A stretch of DNA of 64,000 nt from Diphasiastrum complanatum. Taxonomy: Eukaryota > Streptophyta > Lycopodiopsida > Lycopodiales > Lycopodiaceae. The stretch spans positions 1 through 64,000 of the forward strand of contig MU832593.1 of the NCBI GenBank assembly GCA_029204225.1, given 5' to 3'. Each line of letters starts with the position of its first letter. Positions within the stretch are counted from its first letter, which is position 1. Below are positions 21,483-30,290 of the stretch, in pieces. The notes beneath the pieces are model-generated. The model was not told the origin of the DNA. It saw only the letters and a list, made by a program, of their open reading frames with translations, and did not search any database. The position numbers and the translations under genes were made by a program.

Positions 21483-24051
21483 GTAAGTGCAAACTTTGAT
21501 GTTGCTAGTTTCAATAGCGGTTCTCAAGCCTTTTTATTTATTGGAATTGATTGGCGGAGGCTAACTTTTAGACTAAGGTTGAGTTAGTACGATGCGGTTT
21601 TATTGTAAGGTGAAGAAACAATCACATGGTGTTGAAAATTTAAAACTTCAAGGTTTCCTACAATTCATAGTACCTTAATTTTTAATTGGCTTTTAGTAGT
21701 AGGTCTCTTTGTCGTTTGGTTTTTCATCTTACTATAGCATTTGTAGGCCCGAGTATGTTCTCTTGTACCATTCTACTTTTGTTGGTTGAGTAAAACATGC
21801 ACGATGGTTTGAATCATACAATTTGCCTCATCATTTCAACACCTTATGGAATCAATGGGCAATCTTTTTGGAAAACACATTGCTTTCATGTAGGCTGGGT
21901 CATCCATTAGAGTTTCTCTCTTGTATGAAAATCTCATCAAGGCAATCAAGAGAGATCTTTCAACTAGTTTTGATATGAAAGATTTAGCGCTTGTGCACTA
22001 TTGCCTTGGAGTAGAGATTTGGCAAAAGAAGGGTGGTGTTGCACACACCCAAACCAAGTACGTGTAACGTGACTAAAATGCTTGAACGCTTTAGGATGAG
22101 TGATAGTAAACCATTCTCTACACCAATCGAAGTTGTTAAGAAGCTGTCAAGTGAGGATAAAAGTTAGCTACTGGATGCATCGTTGTTTTGTCAACTAGTT
22201 GGATTTTTGATTTACCCCTCTACTACACATTGGAAAGCTGCGAACATATAGCTAGCTAAGAATCCTGTATTTCATGCACGCACTTAGCACATCTTTAATA
22301 GAGGAAAAGCTTCTATCTAGAGAAATTGATATGATACATTGCAGGATTGAAGACTAGCCAGCTGATGTCTTTACAAAAGCTTTAAGTCATGATAAATTTG
22401 AGTTGTTAAGGGAAAAACTCAAATGTATGTGAAATAAACTAGCGCTTTAAGGGAGAGTCTTAGGATAAGAAGCCCTGTTTATATTCAGCTAATCCTTTTT
22501 TGTTCTAGATAGTAATCTTTTAACTTTTAGTACATGCTACATTGACAAGGGCCATGTTGACGACACTCGAGTTTAGTGAGTTGGGACGGTTGTCCCATAA
22601 CGGGGACTGTTTTGCCATGCAACGGTACCCCCCAAAAATAGTGCTTATATATATAGTTGCCTCTCTTCAATTATCTAATATACAGTTCCTATTTGTTTGC
22701 TTGGGGAGTGGCATGCTATTTCCTTCAATTTTTTGTGATTCAGATTGATAGATAGCTTGTCAGATTCATAGTTAAAATTGCAAGATTGATCTTTTACATA
22801 GATTTATTTCAAGTTTTGTTTTGGGTTTAGTTTTGGGCAAGCTCAAATCGAAAAGCTTAGTCCACTCACATAATATGTGCATGCAATATTTTTCACCTTA
22901 GCTTATTTTGGGTTGAAATTGGGTCCACTGTGCCTTGTGATGCTGAGTTGCCACCATATCCAAAGTTCTTCCTATTTTTATTTGGTGCAATATTTCATGT
23001 GGGCCCTAGCACAATAGAAGGTAATGTCAAGTTCATTTCTTGTTTACTACAACTATCTAGTGATGATGCTTCTTTGAAACATGTGGGTCTTGTATATAAT
23101 TATTCATGCACTCCTGTTACTTCTATTCAATCATCCATTTGTGCACCAAGAAAACTTTGGAATTGGGTTTTTACTAAATAGGGAAAAATTAAGGAGTTTG
23201 TAATTGGACACTTGCAATTGAGGTGTTTAAGCTCTTTTTTGGCTTGGGGTCTTTTAAAAATGAATCTTGACCCCAAAACATCATGTGAATAATTTTTGCT
23301 TTAACTTAGGTCACCTAAGTCAAGTAATGGAGGTGCCAAACTATATGAACAATGTAGCTTCTTAATAGGTTGCAAAAGCACTAGAACGACCTTAACCTAT
23401 GAGATTGCCTTTCTAGACCATTCCGTGAGAAGAGACCTAGAACCTTCCATGCTTGGTTTTAGAAGGCTTTAAATAGCCTCCACATACTTAGTATTGTAAT
23501 GAGGGGTCAGAAGCTTTTTTACAATAGAACATAGTGGCTAATTTTTTTGTTGGAAGTCTTGTAAAGCAGTTTATTGTCAGTTGTAAGACAATCTTCATGG
23601 GAGAGTTATTACATCTTGATTGTTTCCAACTGTATTATGCCATTATCTTTTAAATTTATCTTCCGACACACAGTGAGTTGGTGTGTCATGCTTGAGTTTG
23701 GCTTGCCCAACGCTGGTTCAATTCTTTGTGATCCTACAGGTTGAAATACCAAGAGCATTATTTTGAGATTTCTTCTTAACTAAAATAGTAAATGTTGATG
23801 CACAAACTTGGTTTTGAAAGTGCTTGAAGTCTAATTTTAATCAATGGTCTCAGAAGAACCTGCAGACAATATTAAATTGACATTGTTGTTGTTACTGTAT
23901 CTTCTTGATGGTTGTATTAGCAAGGTGACTCACCTAGAACTTGATGTATATATTGGTACATATGTTTAGTGCATAAGATGTACGCCAAATACAGGCCTCT
24001 ACATGTGGCAACTTCCTACTCACATGTCGGCCCCCGTTTTTTTAATGGCAG
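21483..24051 (+). other. PLAA intron b-c (2.57 kb)
   Basis: A normal GT-AG intron holding a copia RT-RNase H remnant (21925-22440). The remainder is AT-rich. TATA-containing stretches near 22648 and 23470 may be LTR remnants, but I could not show paired LTRs. Confidence 0.75.
21925..22440 (+). mobile_element. Copia RT-RNase H remnant
   Basis: In broken frames the plus strand reads FDMKDLALVHYCLGVEIWQ, then FCQLVGFLIYPSTTHW. A deletion follows, then LAKNPVFHART and PADVFTKALSHDKFELLREKL, the end of copia RNase H. The catalytic YVDD region and most of RNase H are missing. A purine-rich AAGGGAGAGTC stretch follows at about 22450, as expected for a PPT. Confidence 0.75.
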
Positions 24052-24198
24052 AGAATCCATATGATGTTGCGGATCGTTGGCTGTTGAATGAAAATCTTCC
24101 TTTAGTTTACAGGCAACAAGTTGTCGATTTCATCACGCAAAATACAGGGCAAAGATTACCACAACTTGACAGCACATTTGTTGATCCATATACTGGTG
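24052..24198 (+). CDS. PLAA: PLAA exon c: core of the PFU domain
   Basis: The exon is 147 nt with phase 1 at both ends. After a split Gln codon it encodes NPYDVADRWLLNENLP, then YRQQVVDFITQNTGQ and FVDPYTG. NPYD-AD-WL, followed by YRQQ-V-FI-QN and a terminal DPYTG, is the most diagnostic part of the PFU domain. The polypyrimidine-rich acceptor is at 24033-24051, and the donor GTACGC is at 24199. Using the AG two bases later would break the frame, which fixes the start. The following intron is 23.4 kb. Confidence 0.93.
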
Positions 24199-25145
24199 GT
24201 ACGCTGATGTAGCTATAATTTGTATATATGTTATTTACTATTGTATTCTTGAACCTAATCTTGACAAAGGCATTGGCTTATGAAGCAAAATTTTGCATTC
24301 TTTATGGGTAGAGTCCTTATGATCCAATAGCTTTGTCGAGTTGAATGTATGGTGATTTTATCCCTGTTCAAATCAATTAAGCTTTTGATGAAATCTTCAA
24401 AAGAATGTTTCAAAAAAGTTTCTTCTTCATGGAGTTGTAGCTCAGAACCTCTTTTCATGCTTATCATTATTGATTGCTAACCCTCTTGAATAAGCAATAA
24501 ATCCTAGCTTTATTATCATAAATGGCCATCAAGAATTGGGAATTGTAATATCGTCTAGACAACTTAAATTTTAGATGCCTAGTTCTAACAATAAAATCAA
24601 AACTTAATTGTCACTCGAATGTTAATCAAAACAAAGTTTCTTCGACTTTAGAAGCTTTATTTCCTTGGTGCAGATAAGCATGAAAGAAATGCTATTTGGT
24701 TGTCAAAATAAAGCGGTAATTTCAAGGTACCATTTAACTTCAAGTATGATGGTTTCTGAGATACTTTACGATCAACAATAAGTGGATAGATTTTTTGAGC
24801 TATTAATTGGGGCGTCATTAATTGTATTGGACATCTGATGCAGAAAGTGAAAGTGAATGATCAGGGTTTAGGGACTCCTTGGAAGGAATTGTAGGGATGG
24901 AAACTCAACTCTTTTAAGAAAACCCTTGTTAAGGCCATGCGTTACTTTAGGGACACACATTTAAGGGCACTTAGCAATTGGGTGCACTATTTCCTTCCAA
25001 AAGTGCAACCTCCCTTGTTATTCAAATTATGCATTAAGGTTCGTTAACATAGAGATTAAGGACATTCATTTGACAAATTTTGATTATTGAGATACTTTGT
25101 GGGAGAAATAATAACTATTTTGCTTGTAGGGCTTTTTCTATGACT

Positions 25146-25147
<2 letters not shown>

Positions 25148-25242
<95 letters not shown>

Positions 25243-25288
25243 AGAATTAGAATTATTATTATTAACGTCTTTTGGTGCCCAGGGGCAC
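25148..25288 (-). repeat. LINE A 3' terminal module: hairpin plus (TC)n tail
   Basis: On the minus strand GTGCCC-CT-GGGCAC (25275-25288) is followed by AAAAGACGTTAAT, a few AAT and TCTAAT repeats, and 92 bases of (TC)n (25148-25239). Unique intron sequence lies beyond the tail. Confidence 0.88.
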
Positions 25289-25476
25289 ATAAGACAAAAG
25301 AGAGTACAAAATGTGAGAAGCATTGTCCGCATAAGGACTTATTTACCAATGAAAAGACAGTAAAACTAAAACTAAAATATCGATCTCTCTGTCTCTAAGA
25401 GAAAAAGTATCCAAGCTTGACCACCAGCTGGTGAGGGTACAAAGCAAGAGCTTAACCACCTGCTCCGCGGAGGAAA

Positions 25477-28400
25477 CTAGCTACGAGCAAGCTGAAAGTA
25501 ATGAGTGATGGTAGTAGTGGGTCGTGATGTAGGCTGGTGGGAGGCGTATGAAGATCTAGTAGCACTGGATCGAGCCGAAACTCTCTGTGTCTTCGATCTT
25601 CGGACGGGGACGTCAAAATCCGCAACCGAAATATCCACTCTGTCTCGCTTCTGGAAGAACTGAGTAATGTGAGCCTGACTGGAATCCATATCTGAGAGCG
25701 TAGGTAGAAGTGAAGCTCGTAAAATATACATCTCTCTCAAAAGAAGACCCACACATCTAGCATCTGGATACTCGAGGAAGGAGCTCAACGTGAGGGGAAT
25801 ATCTCGGTATAAACAATGGTATCGTCCTCTAATCTCATAGTATACTGGGCAGCGAAAGATGAAATGAAACTCATCTTCCACCTCCTGAAGAGAACAAAGC
25901 TGACATATCCGCTGCAATCTGGGAGTGTCTGTGTATCTACCTGTCTCGATAGCAAGCTGATGAGAAGAGACTCGAAGCTGTCCTATACGATATCTCAGAC
26001 CAAAAGATAGCGTCTGTGTAAGATAAACTGGAAGAATAGGCAAGCCCGAAACGTCCAGCCGTAAAAGATGTGTGCCATAATAATGTAGCTTGACCCTATC
26101 TGGATCAGGATGTGACCATATAGTGCGTATGTAGCTCCGGTAAATCTGCTGTCTGATATAAGGATGGGTTCCATTCGGAAGATCAAGTGCGGATAAACCC
26201 CAAGTCTGAAGAAGGGCTGAGACACTGCGATACCAAGAGTGCTTGGCTCCCTGATCTGCAAGGGTACAAGATGAAGTGAGAGCAGCAACAATGTATCTGG
26301 AGGTATCTAGATCTGATACCCTGTGAAGAAAGGTGATGATCTGAAACATAGCACCAACAACTAATGGAGGAGAAGCAAACTCGGCTAGTATGATATCATG
26401 TGGTACTGAGGGCTTAGCCCGAATTATCCTACTGAGCATGAGAATCTGGATACGAGTAAGATCTCTCCATGTATCGCGTGATAAATCAGGGCACCAAGTC
26501 TCAGCCGAATATAGCACAACTGGGGAGACAGTAGCAGAAAATAGTAGGCATCTGGTAGCAGGATCCTGCACATAATAAGTAGAGCAAAATCTCTCCATAT
26601 GCACAAGAGTGGTATGCCCCTTGCGGAGCCTGGCGGTGGCTGCTGGTCGAAAAGTGAGTAGCGGACCAGAGAAAAGAACTCCCAAATAGGTGTAGGAGGT
26701 CACGATCTCAATCGGTAGCCCGTCATAATAGAAAATCACATCTCTCATATGCTGTCTGTTGGTGTTAAACACCATAATCTTAGTCTTCTTAAGGTTAACC
26801 GTCAATCCCCAACGCTGGCAAAAGTGATGTAAAGCAGAAAGGTGACTCTGTAAACCAGCTGCAGAGGATGAGAGGAGAACCACATCATCAGCGTACAAGA
26901 GAATGGGGATAATAATGTCTGCTAGGGGACAGCCCTCTCCACCTTCCTCGCGAATAATCCGCTCGAGGTCATCTATATATAGTGCAAAAAGAGTGGGTGA
27001 TAAGGGGCAACCCTGCTTCACCCCAATGGTAGAATGTATCTGTGAGGACCAGCCACTACCATCTCTGAAACGTGCCAAGACTCGCTCATATAAAGTAATG
27101 ATCGCAGCAATAGTATCCTCTGAAAAGCCAAGTGAAGACAGTCTCTGGAAAAGAAGATGTCGTGGAACAGAGTCAAAAGCTTTGCGAAAATCCACAAAGC
27201 AACAGTAAATTCTCTGTTTCCGATGTCGAGCCTCCTCAATAATGCATCTCAAAATGAAGATCTGGTCTGAAGTAGAATATCCCGGTCTGAAACCAGCTTG
27301 ACCCATAGCGTGTAAACCCTCAGTTTCAGCAAAAGATCCAGTGACTGTCTGTAGTATAGAGCCATATATCTTAGCTAGAGTGTGGCCAATCATAATGGTG
27401 CGGTAGTTTCCTACATTCATGGGATCACCTGCCTTGAGGATGGGGTGAAGGATATTAGTACACCAAGCCGTAGGAAAACCAGAAGTAACAGCTGTGTTAA
27501 AAACATGAGCAATGTAAGGGGAGATGAGATGTGCTACGGGCTTTAGGAAGTCTACACTTAAGGAGTCATAGTCAGTGGCTTTATTTAGTTTGGCATGTTT
27601 AATGGCGTTTTCAACCATGTCAGGGGTGAAAAGTGAGCAGTGGTCAGGTCTCGGTGAGAGTGAGGTAGGAGGAGAGTCCGTGGTATATAACTCCGTGGCA
27701 TACTCGATCCAGGATTCGATGGCTATGGGGGCCAATGTTGAAGAGTGTCTGGTGAAATGTTTCCAGAAAAAAGAGGAGGAGGGTGAATCTAAAGAGTTGA
27801 TCATTTTTTGGCAGAGTGATTGTAGGTACTTGATCTTCTTTGTTCTGGTGGTTCTATGATATTCTTTCTGGCATTGTTTGAGTGTGGCAGGGGAGTGTGA
27901 CCTGGCATATGTCACATGATTGTGAAGAGAGCGGCATTCTGCATCATACCATCTGTTGTGAACACTTCTGTGAGATGATGTCGTTTTGGTGGGGAAGGAT
28001 GAGGAAGCAGCAGCTAAGAGGGATGTAGAGAGAAAAGTGGCTTGCTGGTCAATTGGTGCCATGAACGGGAAGTTAGCGAGTAGTTGGGATAAGATTGTGG
28101 TGTAATTAGTGAATCCAGATTGGGTGAAAGGAATACGTTTATGAGTGGGAAGAGAGCAAGAAATTTGCAAAGAAGAGGTTATGTGACCAAGTGAGATGTG
28201 TAAGAGTGAGTGATCGGAAATGGTAGGGGGTGTGATGGAGAAATCAGAAATGTGAGAGATCAAAGCAGGTGATCCAATGAAGTAGTCGACCACACTATGT
28301 CCTCCACCATGAGGATAGCATGTATATGCTGATGAGGAAGGCCACTGTGTGAGGCCATTCAAAATGGCAAGAGCGTGTGTCTCTGCTAGAGTGATCAACT

Positions 28401-28980
28401 GCTCCCCGAAAGATGTAGCTGGAGTGTCTGCATCCTGTGATACCCGGTCTAGCCCCATATCCAAAGGGTAAAGCCTGAGAAGATCCGTAGCTGCATGAAA
28501 TTCGGTTTGTCTAGAGCTTGTGCGGGCGTTGAAATCACCTGCTAGTAAAATGGAACCCTGCTGAGAAAAGATAGCAATATCATCTGAGAGAGCCTGAAAA
28601 GGGTCCCCGCCAAACTCAGCAAACACTGAGGTCTGTGGAGCAAAATAGCATACAGCTATATAGATGTCCTGAGGTAATCCCAATAGTGAGCCAATAATGT
28701 GTAACCAAATATAGCGAGCGTATGGATCTTGTTTAACCATCTGAACTGTGGTGTCTCTGTATAAACAAGCTACTCCTCCAGATCCTCGACAAGTTTTTCC
28801 CCTAACAAATGGACGAAAAGCAGAATGCCAAGAGTACTCCTGTATATTTGGAAGAGGATGATATAAGGACTCATGAGTTTCAGCCAACAACAAAATGTCG
28901 CATTTTCTAATAAAATCAGCAAAGTCTCCGGCTGATGACGAAGATAAAAAACCATTACAATTCCAGAAGCCAAGTCTCAA
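25477..28980 (-). CDS. LINE A ORF2: APE-type endonuclease, reverse transcriptase and C-terminal zinc finger
   Basis: This protein would nick target DNA and copy the element RNA by target-primed reverse transcription. The endonuclease covers residues 1-265, with FWNCNG, LAETHES (metal-binding Glu), GDFNART (about 148), SVVDY (about 229) and SDHS (about 255), so all key residues are present. The RT carries QAGFRPGYST, VDFRKAFDSVPRH (about 597), GVKQGCPLSPTLF and YADD (about 698). A CxxC-x9-H-x4-C finger (CQLC...H...C) lies near residue 1030. No RNase H is seen. The frame opens at TTG, not ATG; the first Met lies inside the endonuclease. Upstream it is in frame with ORF1 across one TAG, so expression probably needs readthrough. 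The RT spelling is unlike ordinary plant L1 or RTE. Confidence 0.92.
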   Translation of the reverse strand: MRLGFWNCNGFLSSSSAGDFADFIRKCDILLLAETHESLYHPLPNIQEYSWHSAFRPFVRGKTCRGSGGVACLYRDTTVQMVKQDPYARYIWLHIIGSLLGLPQDIYIAVCYFAPQTSVFAEFGGDPFQALSDDIAIFSQQGSILLAGDFNARTSSRQTEFHAATDLLRLYPLDMGLDRVSQDADTPATSFGEQLITLAETHALAILNGLTQWPSSSAYTCYPHGGGHSVVDYFIGSPALISHISDFSITPPTISDHSLLHISLGHITSSLQISCSLPTHKRIPFTQSGFTNYTTILSQLLANFPFMAPIDQQATFLSTSLLAAASSSFPTKTTSSHRSVHNRWYDAECRSLHNHVTYARSHSPATLKQCQKEYHRTTRTKKIKYLQSLCQKMINSLDSPSSSFFWKHFTRHSSTLAPIAIESWIEYATELYTTDSPPTSLSPRPDHCSLFTPDMVENAIKHAKLNKATDYDSLSVDFLKPVAHLISPYIAHVFNTAVTSGFPTAWCTNILHPILKAGDPMNVGNYRTIMIGHTLAKIYGSILQTVTGSFAETEGLHAMGQAGFRPGYSTSDQIFILRCIIEEARHRKQRIYCCFVDFRKAFDSVPRHLLFQRLSSLGFSEDTIAAIITLYERVLARFRDGSGWSSQIHSTIGVKQGCPLSPTLFALYIDDLERIIREEGGEGCPLADIIIPILLYADDVVLLSSSAAGLQSHLSALHHFCQRWGLTVNLKKTKIMVFNTNRQHMRDVIFYYDGLPIEIVTSYTYLGVLFSGPLLTFRPAATARLRKGHTTLVHMERFCSTYYVQDPATRCLLFSATVSPVVLYSAETWCPDLSRDTWRDLTRIQILMLSRIIRAKPSVPHDIILAEFASPPLVVGAMFQIITFLHRVSDLDTSRYIVAALTSSCTLADQGAKHSWYRSVSALLQTWGLSALDLPNGTHPYIRQQIYRSYIRTIWSHPDPDRVKLHYYGTHLLRLDVSGLPILPVYLTQTLSFGLRYRIGQLRVSSHQLAIETGRYTDTPRLQRICQLCSLQEVEDEFHFIFRCPVYYEIRGRYHCLYRDIPLTLSSFLEYPDARCVGLLLREMYILRASLLPTLSDMDSSQAHITQFFQKRDRVDISVADFDVPVRRSKTQRVSARSSATRSSYASHQPTSRPTTTITHYFQLARS

Positions 28981-29025
28981 ATTGGTAGGGGATCTCGGGT
29001 AGCTTCTATATCCGGGGGCCCCTAG

Positions 29026-29037
29026 TTCCTATTGTGG
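29026..29037 (-). promoter_or_regulatory. In-frame TAG between LINE A ORF1 and ORF2, possible readthrough site
   Basis: The minus-strand context is CAA TAG GAA CTA. Sixteen sense codons separate the TAG from the start of the endonuclease frame, and there is no ATG between. The upstream CAA and downstream purine-start codon resemble known leaky UAG contexts, although it is not the CAR-YYA type. LINE B has sense codons across this junction. It could equally be a simple nonsense mutation. Confidence 0.6.
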
Positions 29038-29937
29038 AAGGTCGAAAAATCTCGGTTTCCCGTCAATAAAAACAACCCTTTGCCCTTTCTCTTTCGCTTC
29101 AAGGATAATCTTTTTTCTTGCCAACCATTGAGTATTTGTTAAGTCATCATCCATATAAATGAAAGTACCTTTAAGCTTTGCCCTAAGCCGAAGGGCAGCA
29201 TTGCGTTGTGAAAGCGAGCGGAACTTGATAAACAAAACATTGTCATCAAATTTACTGCGCCAAGCAGTATCAAAACCGTCAGCCACATGAGATAACTTGG
29301 AAATGAGCAAATCCGTAGCTTCTTCCAACGGTTTTCCACCATTGGCAATGCCTCTTACTCTAATGTTAAAGGCTTTTTTGGCCCTTCTGGCTTGTTCACC
29401 CAAAACTGTCTCCAAATCGTTTTCCTTCGGAAAAGATGAAATCTGAGAGTGATTACCTTGCTTAAGGATCGATGTCGTTTCTTCAACCTGTTTTGCGAGT
29501 GATGAGAGTTTGCTGCCCATATCATCCGGTTTGAAGAGTGCTGCCCACGTTTTCGTCTCCTCGACTTGTTTCTCCAAGCTATTGATCTTGTTGGAAGTCT
29601 CCTCCAAGGCACTTTTTTCTGCAATTCGTTGCTTAAGATATATATTTTCTTGCTCAAGCTGCTCCACACGTTCCGTGACACCAAAAAGATCCTTAGCTAA
29701 CTTGCTATTTTCAGCTTCAAAGAGGTGTAGTTGTTTCTTAAGTCCAAGAATTTCTTGCCGGATAAAACTAAGATCATAAGCAAAAAGACTTTCGGTAGGT
29801 TTGGAAGGAGTGTAGTCAATGGCAGCCATGTTGATAGTTTCTGTCACCGAAGACGGCTCCTCCATCACTACCGGTGATGGGGGGGTGTCCAACAGGGAGG
29901 GGGGTGTAAGAACACCCTCCGTTTTCTTAGGTGCCAT
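29029..29937 (-). CDS. LINE A ORF1: coiled-coil RNA-binding protein
   Basis: The 302-codon frame starts at an ATG (MAPKKTEGVLTPPS) after a short pyrimidine-rich leader. Residues about 1-50 are low complexity and Pro/Ser-rich. About 50-170 form a long coiled coil (KKQLHLFEAENSKLAKD, VEQLEQENIYLKQRIAEK). About 190-300 carry an RRM-like fold and C-terminal domain like L1 ORF1p (FNIRVRGIANG, VLFIKFRSLSQRNAALR, MDDDLTNTQWLARKK, KGQRVVFIDGKPRFF). Proteins of this kind bind and chaperone element RNA as coiled-coil multimers. There are no CCHC knuckles, unlike the related fragment at 14090-14944. It ends in TAG, in frame with ORF2. Confidence 0.85.
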   Translation of the reverse strand: MAPKKTEGVLTPPSLLDTPPSPVVMEEPSSVTETINMAAIDYTPSKPTESLFAYDLSFIRQEILGLKKQLHLFEAENSKLAKDLFGVTERVEQLEQENIYLKQRIAEKSALEETSNKINSLEKQVEETKTWAALFKPDDMGSKLSSLAKQVEETTSILKQGNHSQISSFPKENDLETVLGEQARRAKKAFNIRVRGIANGGKPLEEATDLLISKLSHVADGFDTAWRSKFDDNVLFIKFRSLSQRNAALRLRAKLKGTFIYMDDDLTNTQWLARKKIILEAKEKGQRVVFIDGKPRFFDLPQ

Positions 29938-30076
29938 AGGAGGCGGTAAGCAGATGGAGGAGAGAGAGAGAGAGAGATCGCGCGATGAGAGGGAAGGGAG
30001 GCAGATTTGGCCACGGGAGCAAGGGGCGAGGCAGGAGGGAGAGCGGGGGTAAAGGAAACAGGAGTGAGGGTAGAGG

Positions 30077-30082
<6 letters not shown>

Positions 30083-30174
<92 letters not shown>

Positions 30175-30194
30175 TACATAGGAGCTTAAAGCTC
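30083..30194 (-). repeat. LINE B 3' terminal module: hairpin plus (TC)45 tail
   Basis: On the minus strand GAGCTT-T-AAGCTC (30182-30194) is followed by CTATGTACAC and then 90 bases of (TC)n (30083-30172). The stem sequence is unrelated to those of the other LINEs, but its position is similar. Confidence 0.82.
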
Positions 30195-30290
30195 AATCAT
30201 CTATAAAACTAAATAACTGCAAATACAATGCAAAAAGACAGCTGGCCCAGTCAGGATCCAATAGCCTAGAATCATATATCACGATGCCCA

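Larger units (their letters stand above)
25148..30082 (-). mobile_element. LINE A: full-length non-LTR retrotransposon
   Basis: The parts in order are: a 5' UTR of about 145 bp (29938-30082, pyrimidine-rich, containing its own short TC run at 29960-29977), ORF1, an in-frame TAG, ORF2 with endonuclease, RT and a C-terminal finger, a 3' UTR of about 235 bp, a hairpin and a (TC)n tail. The 5' end touches the tail of LINE B. Both frames are open. A 5'-truncated, almost identical copy is LINE D. It is a candidate for recent or present activity, subject to how the TAG is dealt with. Confidence 0.88.

Noticed and set aside
21275-21499. 74-codon plus-strand frame across PLAA exons a and b
   Set aside because: It reads through the intron in the wrong frame for exon a. 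The spliced frame matches PLAA and explains the region better.
28770-28973. Antisense and alternative-frame ORFs within the LINEs (many of 60-110 codons)
   Set aside because: They mirror the true ORF2 frames, carry no domain motifs and recur at the same places in A and D as expected for shadows.
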